A stretch of 64,000 nucleotides of DNA from Ferrovibrio sp041906005 (GTDB lineage: Bacteria; Pseudomonadota; Alphaproteobacteria; Ferrovibrionales; Ferrovibrionaceae). Shown here piece by piece: positions 16,005-24,519 of this stretch. The stretch spans positions 682,001 to 746,000 of the forward strand of contig NZ_JAYRJY010000001.1 of NCBI RefSeq assembly GCF_041906005.1, given 5' to 3'. The notes below the pieces were generated by a model. It did not search any database, was not told the DNA's origin, and saw nothing but the letters and a program-made list of their open reading frames with translations. Every line of letters starts with the position of its first letter. Position 1 is the first letter of the stretch. A program made the position numbers and the translations under genes.

Positions 16005-17426
16005 ATGCCCGCCATTCAATCCAACTGGCAGCTTTCGGCCACCGACCTTCATCAGCACTACCGGAGCGGCGCGTTGTCTCCGGTCGATGTGGCATCGCAA
16101 ATCCTGGCCCGGATCGAGGCGCTCAATCCGATGCTGAACGCCTATGTGCATGTGGACACGGCCGGCGCCATGGCCGCCGCGCAGGCCAGTGCCGAGCGGT
16201 ATCGCGCCGGCCGGCCGCTTGGTCCGCTGGATGGCGTTCCGGCCTCGATCAAGGACAGCCTGCTGGTTGGCGGCATGCCGGCTACCTGGGGCAGCCGGCT
16301 GCTGGAACGCAATATCCCGGCGCAGGACGAATTGCCGGTCGAACGCCTGCGTGCGGCTGGTGCCGTGCTGCTGGGCAAGACCAACGTGCCGGAATTCACC
16401 GTGCAGGGTTACACCGACAACCTGCTGTTCGGTGCCACCGGCAATGCATGGAACCCGGCACTCACCCCGGGCGGGTCCAGCGGCGGCGCGGTCAGCGCCG
16501 TGGCTGCCGGGCTCGGCCCCGTCGCGCTGGGCACCGATGGCGGCGGCTCGACGCGTCGCCCGGCCGGCCATACCGGTCTGGTCGGCCTGAAGCCCAGCAC
16601 CGGCCGCATCGCGCGCACCGGCGGTTTCCCCGAAATCTACAACGACCTCGAAGTGATCGGGCTGTTCGGCCGCTGCATCGAGGATGTGTCGACGATCCTC
16701 TGCACGCTTTCCGCCCCCGATGCGCGCGACCGTCATTCGCTGGCCTTCCACGCCGCCGTGACGCCCGATGAAACCCGGCATCTGCCGAAAACACCGCGCA
16801 TCCTGTATGTGCCGCGCTTCGGCCGGCATCCGGTGGACCCGGAGATCATTGCCGCCACCGATACCGCCGCAGAAGTTCTGCAGAAGGTGGGCTGCGGAAT
16901 CGAGGCCGGCGCCCTGCCCTTCGACATCGACGCCGCCATCGCCGCATTGGCGGTGCTGATGCCGACTGGCTTGGCGATGATCGTTGACCGGCTCGGTGGG
17001 CCGGGAAAGATCACACCGGCCCTCCTGCCGATGTATGAAGCCGGCAGGGCGGTGAGCGGCAGCGCCTATCTGGCCGCCCTCAACCATGCCGTCGAGCTGC
17101 GCCGCCAATTGGCCAGTTTCTATACGCGATTTGATGCGATCCTCACCCCCAGCACTGCCGCCCAGCCATGGACGAAGGACAAGGTCTATCCGGACAAAAT
17201 CGACGGCCAGGACGCCGGACCACGCGGCCATGCCGTCTATACCGGCTGGGTGAACCTGGCCGGGCTGCCCGGCCTGAACCTGCCGGCGACACCGGATGCC
17301 AAGGGCATGCCGATCGGCGTGCAGCTGGTCGGTGGGTATGGCAACGATGCGCTGCTGCTGGCGATCGGCCGGCGTTATGAAGCCGTGGCGCCCTGGGCGG
17401 ACCGCTGGCCCGCCTTCGCACTCTAG
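16005..17426 (+). CDS. Amidase-signature family hydrolase
   Basis: 473 residues from ATG 16005. The Ser-cisSer-Lys triad regions are intact: SIKDSLL (catalytic Lys, near 80), then TPGGSSGGAVSAVAAGLGPVA with the first Ser, and GTDGGGSTRRPAG with the nucleophile region. Family members hydrolyse amides in the cytoplasm, including AtzE (1-carboxybiuret) and allophanate hydrolases. The gene sits beside, but convergent to, the operon containing the importer and the flavin monooxygenase, and 4.6 kb from a cyanuric-acid-amidohydrolase homologue, which hints at a linked pathway; the substrate is not shown by the sequence. Confidence 0.9.
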   Translation: MPAIQSNWQLSATDLHQHYRSGALSPVDVASQILARIEALNPMLNAYVHVDTAGAMAAAQASAERYRAGRPLGPLDGVPASIKDSLLVGGMPATWGSRLLERNIPAQDELPVERLRAAGAVLLGKTNVPEFTVQGYTDNLLFGATGNAWNPALTPGGSSGGAVSAVAAGLGPVALGTDGGGSTRRPAGHTGLVGLKPSTGRIARTGGFPEIYNDLEVIGLFGRCIEDVSTILCTLSAPDARDRHSLAFHAAVTPDETRHLPKTPRILYVPRFGRHPVDPEIIAATDTAAEVLQKVGCGIEAGALPFDIDAAIAALAVLMPTGLAMIVDRLGGPGKITPALLPMYEAGRAVSGSAYLAALNHAVELRRQLASFYTRFDAILTPSTAAQPWTKDKVYPDKIDGQDAGPRGHAVYTGWVNLAGLPGLNLPATPDAKGMPIGVQLVGGYGNDALLLAIGRRYEAVAPWADRWPAFAL

Positions 17427-17452
17427 GCGGGCCGCCGTCCCGCCCTGGCGCT

Positions 17453-18664
17453 TTAAGCAGCCGGTACGTCGCGATAGAGCTTGGCCAGCTTGGCCTGGAA
17501 ATCAGGCCGGGTCTTGGCCAGACTACCGGCCACCGGATCGGAACCCGCCAGCATGGTATCGGTGGCGTCGCGCGAGAAATCGACCACGAATTCCACGCGG
17601 GCACGACGCTGCTGCTCAATCGCTTCCAGTGCCGTGCCGATATCGCCGCCGCCATGCAGCGCCTTGCGCAGCCGGGTGACCGCCACGCAGGCATCCTCGA
17701 TGGCCTGGGTGGCGCCCTGCCCCAGCGTGGGCACCATCGGATGCGCGGCATCGCCCAGCAAGAGGATGCGCTGGCCCGGATCGCTGAAGACCGGCGGCGC
17801 CTCCTGCAGCCGCGCCCAGTGGATATCGGCCAGGTTCTGGCAGATCGCATCGATCAGGAAGGCACATTGATCGCTGGGCGCGCCATCGCGCGGCGTGTAG
17901 AGCGCGCGCAGGGCATCGGCCCGTTTGACCCCGTCCGGCACATCCTCATCGGGATCGATGGGAAATGACCCGGCGATATAGGTGCCGTTGCCGGGCACGC
18001 GGAAAGCCAGCAACCGGTTCGGGCCATTGAACCACTGCTCGTAATCGTCGACCAGATCGATCCTGCTCTGCTCGATCAGCAAACGGAAAATGCAGACACC
18101 GAGAAAATAGGGCCTCGGCCGACCCAGGAAGGTCTCGCGCACGCGCGAATAGCGGCCATCGCCGCCAACCAGCAGATCGACGCCATCGATGACCCCGCCT
18201 GCGCCGGTGGCGCGATCGATCGTCTCGACCACGATCGGCCCGGCCTCGCCGGCACGGGCATAGCGCATCGCCGTCACCTCCACGCCAAACCGCACATGAT
18301 CCAGCACGGGCTGCCGCAACAGGGCATAGAGCTGCGACCAGCGGATGCGGATGCCGTCGTTATCCGCGACCTGGGATAACGGCAGATTCATCAACTCACG
18401 GCCGCCGGTCAGCGAGATGCGCCAGCTTTTCCACGGCAGGCTGGCGGAAACCAGCAGGTCGGCCAGATCGGGCAGGAAACGCCGCAGCGCCTTGATCGCG
18501 TTGGGGCCGACATTCAGACCAGTGCCCGCATCGCTGTGATCGTCGGCGCTGGCACGCTCCAGGCAGATGACCTCGGCATCGGGAAGGTCGCGCAGGCCAT
18601 AGGCCAGGATGCTGCCGGCAACGCCAGAGCCGGCGATGACGATGCGTTTGCGCCGACCACTCAT
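17453..18664 (-). CDS. FAD-dependent aromatic-ring-type monooxygenase
   Basis: 403 residues from ATG 18664, whose ATGA overlaps the upstream permease stop. Class A flavoprotein monooxygenase landmarks: VIAGSGVAGSILAYGL (FAD dinucleotide fold, about 8-24), the DG motif region VGGDGRYSRVRE, and the GD motif LLLGDAAHPMVPTLGQGATQAIEDA (about 295-320). Relatives hydroxylate aromatic or N-heterocyclic rings using NAD(P)H and oxygen. It is the last gene of the five-gene unit VOC-SBP-ATPase-permease-monooxygenase, so it probably oxidises the imported compound. Confidence 0.9.
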   Translation of the reverse strand: MSGRRKRIVIAGSGVAGSILAYGLRDLPDAEVICLERASADDHSDAGTGLNVGPNAIKALRRFLPDLADLLVSASLPWKSWRISLTGGRELMNLPLSQVADNDGIRIRWSQLYALLRQPVLDHVRFGVEVTAMRYARAGEAGPIVVETIDRATGAGGVIDGVDLLVGGDGRYSRVRETFLGRPRPYFLGVCIFRLLIEQSRIDLVDDYEQWFNGPNRLLAFRVPGNGTYIAGSFPIDPDEDVPDGVKRADALRALYTPRDGAPSDQCAFLIDAICQNLADIHWARLQEAPPVFSDPGQRILLLGDAAHPMVPTLGQGATQAIEDACVAVTRLRKALHGGGDIGTALEAIEQQRRARVEFVVDFSRDATDTMLAGSDPVAGSLAKTRPDFQAKLAKLYRDVPAA

Positions 18665-19425
18665 TTGCCGCCCCAATGCACAAAGGTTTTCTCGATGGTC
18701 AGGAAGATCCAGTTCATGCCATATCCCAGCGCGCCGGCGGCAAAGATCGCGGCATACATGGTCGGCATCTCGAACAGCATCTGCGCCTCGATCAGGCGAT
18801 GGCCGATGCCATCGGTCGAGCCGATGAACATCTCGGCCACCACGATGATGACCAGGCAGAGCGAGATGCCGTTGCGCATGCCGATGAAGGTCTGCGGCAG
18901 GGATTCCCAGAAATACACATCCTTCAGGATCTGCAGACGGTTGGCCCCCATCACCTTGGCGGCGAGGACGCGGGTCTTGCGCGCATTCATCACGCCATAG
19001 GCCACGTTGAACAGGATCACCAGCACGGCGCCGAAGGCCGCCACGGCGATCTTGGTCTTGTCGCCGACGCCGAACAGCACCAGGAACAGCGGAAAGACCG
19101 CGGAAGCCGGCGTGGAGCGGAAGAAATCGATCACAAACTCGACCGAACGGTAGAGCTTGTCGGCGGCGCCGAGCGCCACGCCGAGCGGAATGGCGATGGC
19201 GGAGGCGATCAGGAACGACAGAACCGTGCGGTAGATGGTCTGGGCGAAATCGGCCAGCAGCGGCCCGCCGATCAGACCATCATAAAGCGCCCTGAAGGCC
19301 TTCTGTGGCGGCGGCAGCAGCACGGGATCGGCCACTTCAAGGGCGGTGGCGACCCACCAGACCAGCAGCAGCAGTCCCACCCCCAGCATCGGCCGCAAGC
19401 GGCCCAGTGTCGCGGCGATATCCAT
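18661..19425 (-). CDS. ABC transporter permease (nitrate/sulfonate/NMT1 type)
   Basis: 254 residues from ATG 19425, which overlaps the ATPase stop. It has about six membrane segments starting with LRPMLGVGLLLLVWWVATAL, and the BPD permease loop GANRLQILKDVYFWESLPQTFIGMRNGIS that docks on the ATPase. It forms the inner-membrane channel for the importer encoded by the two upstream genes. Confidence 0.92.
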   Translation of the reverse strand: MDIAATLGRLRPMLGVGLLLLVWWVATALEVADPVLLPPPQKAFRALYDGLIGGPLLADFAQTIYRTVLSFLIASAIAIPLGVALGAADKLYRSVEFVIDFFRSTPASAVFPLFLVLFGVGDKTKIAVAAFGAVLVILFNVAYGVMNARKTRVLAAKVMGANRLQILKDVYFWESLPQTFIGMRNGISLCLVIIVVAEMFIGSTDGIGHRLIEAQMLFEMPTMYAAIFAAGALGYGMNWIFLTIEKTFVHWGGK

Positions 19426-20291
19426 TACAGTCTGGCCTCCCGCCGGAAGATATCGAGGCAATGGCTCTTGATCTCGATGAATTTCGGGTCCGACAGCGTC
19501 TCGGCCGAACGCGGACGCGGCAGCGGCACCTCGACGAAATCGGCGATCTGCGTCGGCCGTCGCGTCAGCAGCAGGACGTAATCGGCCAGGTAGACGGCCT
19601 CTTCCAGGTCATGGCTGACGATGACCATGGTGGTATTCGTCTCCATGAACGCTTTCTGCATCTGGTCGCGCATGAACAGCGTCATCTCGTAATCCAGCGC
19701 TGAAAACGGCTCATCCAGGAACAGGACCTCGGGCTCCATGACCAGGGAACGCAGGATCGACACCGTCTGCTGCTGGCCGCCGGACAATTCGTAGGGATAG
19801 CGATTGAAATCGATCTTGACCTGAAAGCGGCTCAGCAGTTTCTCGACCTTTTCCTGGCGTTCGCGACGGCCCAGCCCCATCAACTTGAGCGGATAATGGA
19901 TATTGTCGATGGCGCGCAGCCAGGGAAACAGCGCCTCGCGGTAATTCTGGAACACGTAGCCGATACGGGTTTCATCAATGGTCTTGCCATCGAACAGGAT
20001 ATCGCCCTTGTCGACCGGGATCAGGCCCGCGATCATGTTGATGATCGTGCTCTTGCCGCAGCCATTCGGCCCGAATACCGACACCACCTTGCCGCGCGGC
20101 AAATCGAGGTCGAAATCCTGGTAGAGCGGGCTGCCCTGGAACTGCTTCGACAGCCCGCGCACCGTTATGTGTGTGCCGGGCGGGAACCAGCGATAGGACT
20201 TTTCCGCTTCACCCGTCGGCTGCGGAGCGGGCACCGCCGCCGCGGCCCCGCCCGTCACCAGCCGCATGGCCGCCCGCGTACGTCCGATCAT
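19425..20291 (-). CDS. ABC transporter ATP-binding protein
   Basis: 288 residues. Walker A GPNGCGKST (about 75-83), Q-loop VFQNYREALFPW, signature LSGGQQQT, Walker B VLFLDEPFSALD and the H-loop VSHD are all present, so it is a complete ATPase of the TauB/SsuB/NMT1-partner type. An extra ~40-residue N-terminus rich in Ala precedes the domain. Start and stop overlap the neighbours by 1-4 bases, showing translational coupling. Confidence 0.94.
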   Translation of the reverse strand: MIGRTRAAMRLVTGGAAAAVPAPQPTGEAEKSYRWFPPGTHITVRGLSKQFQGSPLYQDFDLDLPRGKVVSVFGPNGCGKSTIINMIAGLIPVDKGDILFDGKTIDETRIGYVFQNYREALFPWLRAIDNIHYPLKLMGLGRRERQEKVEKLLSRFQVKIDFNRYPYELSGGQQQTVSILRSLVMEPEVLFLDEPFSALDYEMTLFMRDQMQKAFMETNTTMVIVSHDLEEAVYLADYVLLLTRRPTQIADFVEVPLPRPRSAETLSDPKFIEIKSHCLDIFRREARL

Positions 20292-21292
20292 CAACTGCCC
20301 GCCTTCTTGTCGAGCACAACCAGGTATTTCTGGGTATCGACCTTTTCCTTGATCACGCCGCTCTCGATGGTGAAGTCGATCACCTTCTGGAAATCCTTCT
20401 TGTCCTGGGCCGAAAGCTGGTCGACCATCAGCATCCGCGGCAGCGGAATGGTCATCGCCAGTTCCGGCGGGGTGAAGGTATTGCCTTTCAGCAGCTCGCG
20501 GGTGGTGGGGTCCTGCTCGATGTCCTTCAGCGCCTTGCGCCAGGCCGCCGAGAAACGCCGCGCCACATCCGGTTTTTCCTTCATGAATTTTCCGGTGATC
20601 GCGCCACCGGCCATATAGGCATAGGCATCCTCGCGGCCGATAATGTATTTGGCCACCACGCCGGCCTCGACCGTTTTCGCGGCACCCGTATTGTTCATCA
20701 CCGTGGCATTCGGTTCCAGGGTGTAGCCGATGTCGAAGGTGCCGGCCTTCATCGCATCGACATGCAGGTTCATCGCCAGTTCGGTCAGGGTGTAATCGGC
20801 ACCTTCCTTCATGCCAACGGCACCCAGCACCGCGCGGGCCATGGCCATGTTGCCGGCGCCGGGCGCCGACATGATCTTCTTGGGCGAACCCTTGAAATCC
20901 TTCACGCTCTTGGCATCGAGGCCGGTCTTGGCGACGAACTGCTCCATCTGGGCGAACTTGTTCTGCCCGTAGAGCGACATGTAATACACCAGACCCTCTT
21001 TCTTGGTATTGGCGTTCATGCCATCGACGGTGACGAGATTGGCGCCGGCATCCAGATCGCCGGTCAGCATCCCCTGCACGATGGGCGGCGCGCCCATCAG
21101 CTTGACCATCTCGGCATCGATATTCTGTTCCTTGAAATAGCCGCGCTCGAGCGCGACGAAATAAGGCAGCGCCGACGAAACCGGGAACACGCCGACCTTC
21201 ACCTTGTCGGCCGCCTCGACACTGCCGGCGGTGCCGATGGCGATCAGCGCGGCGCCTGCCAGCGCGGCGATTTTGATGGAGCGGATGGTCAT
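20291..21292 (-). CDS. NMT1/TauA-type ABC substrate-binding protein
   Basis: 333 residues with a signal peptide (MTIRSIKIAALAGAALIAIGTAGSVEA). The mature part has the two-lobed NMT1 fold: FPVSSALPYFVALERGYFKEQ near the start, then GDLDAGANLVTVDG and GTFDIGYTLEPNA. Family members bind taurine, nitrate, pyrimidine precursors or aromatic acids in the periplasm. It is coupled to the ATPase and permease and precedes a flavin monooxygenase, so the ligand is likely that enzyme's substrate or precursor. Confidence 0.92.
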   Translation of the reverse strand: MTIRSIKIAALAGAALIAIGTAGSVEAADKVKVGVFPVSSALPYFVALERGYFKEQNIDAEMVKLMGAPPIVQGMLTGDLDAGANLVTVDGMNANTKKEGLVYYMSLYGQNKFAQMEQFVAKTGLDAKSVKDFKGSPKKIMSAPGAGNMAMARAVLGAVGMKEGADYTLTELAMNLHVDAMKAGTFDIGYTLEPNATVMNNTGAAKTVEAGVVAKYIIGREDAYAYMAGGAITGKFMKEKPDVARRFSAAWRKALKDIEQDPTTRELLKGNTFTPPELAMTIPLPRMLMVDQLSAQDKKDFQKVIDFTIESGVIKEKVDTQKYLVVLDKKAGS

Positions 21293-21309
21293 TGGTTTCT
21301 CCTTGTCGG

Positions 21310-21801
21310 TCAGGCGTATTCTTTTTGCGATGGAACGAAGAAACTGCTGCCCGCCACATAGCGGCGGCCGGGCGACATATCCGGCAGCGGCCCCTGCTCG
21401 GCGCGGCCATCGAATGTGAGCTCAAGCTGCACGCCGCTGGGGTCGTAGACGAAGAGCTGCCAGTATGTGGTGTTGGGCACGAGGAATTCGCGCCAGTCCA
21501 CGCCATGCTGGCGGAACCGTGCGATGAAATCGTGATAGCCCACGCCGGTCAGCGAGATATGGTCGATCGCGCCGCTGCCGCTGGGAACGACATTATCGGT
21601 GCCAAGCGCCGGACCACCGGCATAGATATGGATGATGGCCTCGCCCACCGGCGTCGGCACCGCGATCCAGGCGCCGGGATAACCGAAATCAGGCCGCGCC
21701 ACTTCCGACAGGCCAAGCAGATCGCAATAGAACCAGCGGGTCTTCGCCAGATCCGCGGTCTTGATCGCCACATGGAACAGGCCAGTGATGGTACCGGGCA
21801 T
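21310..21801 (-). CDS. VOC-superfamily (glyoxalase-fold) protein
   Basis: 163 residues from ATG 21801 (MPGTITGLFHVAIKTADL). The paired beta-alpha-beta-beta-beta modules of the VOC fold are visible, with His in FHVAIKT, His in IDHISLTG and Glu in VQLELTFDG as likely metal ligands, as in dioxygenases, isomerases and glyoxalases. No strong ribosome site is seen. It leads the five-gene importer/monooxygenase unit, so it may act on a ring-opened product; the reaction is not known. Confidence 0.85.
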   Translation of the reverse strand: MPGTITGLFHVAIKTADLAKTRWFYCDLLGLSEVARPDFGYPGAWIAVPTPVGEAIIHIYAGGPALGTDNVVPSGSGAIDHISLTGVGYHDFIARFRQHGVDWREFLVPNTTYWQLFVYDPSGVQLELTFDGRAEQGPLPDMSPGRRYVAGSSFFVPSQKEYA

Positions 21802-21834
21802 GATGATGCGTGCCGTGCAATTTCGCTGACCGTT

Positions 21835-21852
21835 ACTGTGCATACACTGTGC
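21835..21852. promoter_or_regulatory. Direct-repeat operator candidate in divergent gap
   Basis: ACTGTGC occurs at 21835-21841 and 21846-21852, spaced 11 bases, one helical turn. It lies 34 bases upstream of the VOC start in the 262-base gap that separates it from the divergent ring-opening amidohydrolase. The rest of the gap (to 22063) shows no other feature beyond the AGGAG ribosome site at 22051. No regulator gene is adjacent. Confidence 0.35.
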
Positions 21853-22063
21853 CAGCCGTGACGATCGCGAGATTCCGGCACGGACTCGACGGCGTTGCAG
21901 CTTTGCCGTGCAGCCTTCCTCATGCCGGGTTGCAGGCCGCCCATCCCATCGGCATATGCCGCCCAATTATCAGGCAACATGGCCGGCAAAGCCGGCAATA
22001 CGGCGCCACGGTGCCGGAATGCATCTTGCTACGGATGGAATGTCTCGCTTAGGAGCATCCATC

Positions 22064-23164
22064 ATGCAGGCTTATGTATACCGGCTCGCCATGAGCCACC
22101 CCGGCGATTTGTCCGCCCTTGCCGCGCTGTTTGACAGCGGGCAACTCGATCCCGCCCATGTGACGGCCGTGATCGGCAAGACCGAAGGCAATGGCGGCGT
22201 GAACGATTTCACGCGCGGCTATTTCACCCTGGCTTTTTCCAGCCTGCTGGCCGAGCGGACGGGCCGGCCACGACAAGAGATCGTGGCCGGCATTCCCTGC
22301 GTGTTGTCTGGCGGCACCGAGGGCGTTCTGTCGCCGCATTATCTGGTTTTCGCGCGGTCTCCGTCAGACTCCGACAGCCCGGCCAACAAACGCCTGGCCA
22401 TCGGCGTGGCGTTCAGCCCGTCCCTGCCGCCCGAAGCCGTGGGCCGTAGCGCCCATATCGAGATGGTGGCCGACACCGTGCGGCAGGCCATGGCAGATGC
22501 CGGCATCGACGATCCGGCTGATGTGCATTTCGTGCAGGTGAAGGCGCCTTGTGTGACGGCGGCACGGGCCCAGGCGGCTGCGGCGCGCGGCGCCAGCGTC
22601 CTGACCGCCGATTCCAACCGCTCGATGGCCTATGCCCGCGTGGCCGGCGCCTTCGGCGTGGCGCTGGCGCTGGGCGATGTCCCGCCGGAGAAGATCACCG
22701 AGGCGGCGATGTTCAGCGACTACGCCGTGCAATCCGACCGCGCCAGCATTTCATCGGGCGTGGAGGTGGACTGCAACGAAGTGATTGTCCTGGGCAACTC
22801 GCCGCGCTGGCAGGGCGATCTGATGATTGCGCACCGGCCGATGCAGGACGCCCTGGATATCGCCGCCATCGGCACGGTGCTCGGCGACCTGGGGATTCCG
22901 GCGCTGCCGCAGGTATCGTCCGCCGATGCGGGACGCATCCATGGCGTGCTGGTGAAATGCGAACCCGACCGGCGCGGCCTGGTGCGCGGCAACCGGCATA
23001 CCATGCTGGACGACACCGACATCAACGCCCAGCGCCATATCCGCGGCGCGGTGGGCGGCATGGTGGCCGGCATGCTGGGCGATGGCCGGGTTTTCGTATC
23101 CGGCGGCGCCGAGCATCAGGGCCCCGATGGCGGCGGGCTGATTGCCGTGATCGCGAAAGCGTAA
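22064..23164 (+). CDS. Ring-opening amidohydrolase (cyanuric acid amidohydrolase/barbiturase family)
   Basis: 366 residues from ATG 22064, AGGAG 8 bases upstream. This rare family has three repeated units, each giving a Ser-Lys pair around a threefold active site. Candidates: Lys39 (GKTEGNGG) with Ser82 (LSGGTEGVLSPH), Lys160 (VQVKAP) with Ser230/231 (ISSGVEV), Lys298 (VLVKCE) with Ser346 (VSGGAEHQGPDGGG). The C-terminal RGNRHTMLDDTDIN closely follows AtzD/TrzD. The enzymes open cyanuric acid or barbiturate rings by hydrolysis. It is divergent from the importer operon. Which ring it opens cannot be told by eye. Confidence 0.9.
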   Translation: MQAYVYRLAMSHPGDLSALAALFDSGQLDPAHVTAVIGKTEGNGGVNDFTRGYFTLAFSSLLAERTGRPRQEIVAGIPCVLSGGTEGVLSPHYLVFARSPSDSDSPANKRLAIGVAFSPSLPPEAVGRSAHIEMVADTVRQAMADAGIDDPADVHFVQVKAPCVTAARAQAAAARGASVLTADSNRSMAYARVAGAFGVALALGDVPPEKITEAAMFSDYAVQSDRASISSGVEVDCNEVIVLGNSPRWQGDLMIAHRPMQDALDIAAIGTVLGDLGIPALPQVSSADAGRIHGVLVKCEPDRRGLVRGNRHTMLDDTDINAQRHIRGAVGGMVAGMLGDGRVFVSGGAEHQGPDGGGLIAVIAKA

Positions 23165-23195
23165 ACCCGTTGCCCGGCGATCCTGTTCCCCGGCC

Positions 23196-24401
23196 TCAGA
23201 GGCCGAGGATCAGCTTCGACATGATGTTGCGCTGGATCTCGTTGGAGCCGGCGTAGATCGTCACCTTGCGCATGTTGAGGTAACGCGGCGCCGCGCCGTC
23301 GGCATAATCCGGGCCGATGGTGGGTTCATTCGAGCCCTCGATCAGCGGCGTGAACGGCGAGGCGTAATACCCCACCGCCTCGGCCGACAGTTCGGTGACC
23401 AGCTGCTGCAGCTCGGTGCCGCGCGTCTTCAGCATGGACGAGGCCGCGCCCAGATTCTGGCCGCTCTTGGTGCCGCCCAGCACACGCAGCTCCAGCATCT
23501 CCATGGCCATGATGTCCATTTCGGCCTGGGCCAGCTTGGCGGCGAAATCGGGGTCCTGCGCCAGCGGCGCGCCATGGGCCTGTTCGGCTTTGGCCATCTT
23601 GCGCAGATGCGCCAGATGCCGCTTGAGATGGCCGGAATAGGCATTGCCGCGCTCGAATTCCAGCAGGTATTTGGCGCAGGTCCAGCCCTGGTTCAGCTCG
23701 CCGACCAGATTCTCCTTCGGCACCTTCACATCGTCGAAGAAAACTTGGTTGACCTCCTGCATGCCCTCGCTGGCCTCGTCGATGGTGACGATGGGCGAAA
23801 CGGTGACGCCGGGCGATTTCATGTCGATCAGCAGGAAGGAAATGCCCTCCTGCGGCTTCTTGGTCTGGGCTGTGCGCACCAGGCAGAAGATCATGTCGGC
23901 ATGCTGGGCCTCGGAGGTCCAGATCTTGCTGCCGTTGCACAGGAAATGGTCGCCCTTGTCCTCGGCCTTCATCTGCAGGCTGGCGAGGTCGGAACCGGCG
24001 CCCGGTTCGGAATAGCCCTGGCACCACCAGGTGTTGCTGGCCAGGATGTCGGGCAGATATTTCTTCTTCTGCGCCTCGGTGCCGAATTTCATGATCACCG
24101 GCGCCAGCATGCGCGGGCCGAAGGGCACCACGATGGGGGCACCGGCCGAGCTCATCTCCTGCTCATAGATATAGCGCTGGGTGGGCGTCCAGCCCGGACC
24201 GCCGTATTCGACCGGCCAGTTCGGCGCCAGCCAGCCCTTTTCGTTCAGCGCCTTCTGCCAGCGGATATGCAGATGCTTGGCGATATAGCCGGTGCGGGTG
24301 CGCGCCATGGCGGCGCGCATCTCGCTGTCGAAATTCTGCTCGATGAACCGGCGGACCTCGTCGCGAAAAGCCAGTTCGTCGGCTGTGAAATTCAGGTCCA
24401 T
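23196..24401 (-). CDS. Acyl-CoA dehydrogenase
   Basis: 401 residues. All family landmarks appear: WWCQGYSEPGAGSDLASLQ (FAD binding, about 125-143), GSKIWTSEAQHADM, and the C-terminal YAGSNEIQRNIMSKLILGL. It oxidises an acyl-CoA to the enoyl-CoA with FAD and passes electrons to ETF. It resembles the larger subunit of heteromeric or pimeloyl-CoA-type dehydrogenases, but no partner subunit is adjacent. It is separate from gyrB by 118 bases and not obviously linked to the ring-opening cluster. Confidence 0.93.
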   Translation of the reverse strand: MDLNFTADELAFRDEVRRFIEQNFDSEMRAAMARTRTGYIAKHLHIRWQKALNEKGWLAPNWPVEYGGPGWTPTQRYIYEQEMSSAGAPIVVPFGPRMLAPVIMKFGTEAQKKKYLPDILASNTWWCQGYSEPGAGSDLASLQMKAEDKGDHFLCNGSKIWTSEAQHADMIFCLVRTAQTKKPQEGISFLLIDMKSPGVTVSPIVTIDEASEGMQEVNQVFFDDVKVPKENLVGELNQGWTCAKYLLEFERGNAYSGHLKRHLAHLRKMAKAEQAHGAPLAQDPDFAAKLAQAEMDIMAMEMLELRVLGGTKSGQNLGAASSMLKTRGTELQQLVTELSAEAVGYYASPFTPLIEGSNEPTIGPDYADGAAPRYLNMRKVTIYAGSNEIQRNIMSKLILGL

Positions 24402-24469
24402 TTCCTCGCCTCCGGATTTTCTGTTCGCGCCAGATTATCCCAGCCGCCGCCGGCCGCAAGACGCGCGTA

Positions 24470-24500
24470 AGCCTGCCCTAGCGTCAAGCCAGGGCAGGCT
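24470..24500 (-). terminator. Hairpin downstream of gyrB
   Basis: Perfect 10-base arms AGCCTGCCCT (24470-24479) and AGGGCAGGCT (24491-24500) with an 11-base loop, 20 bases after the gyrB stop. There is no T run, so it may end transcription weakly or protect the 3' end. Confidence 0.5.
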
Positions 24501-24519
24501 CGGCAGCCCTAAGGGGCCG

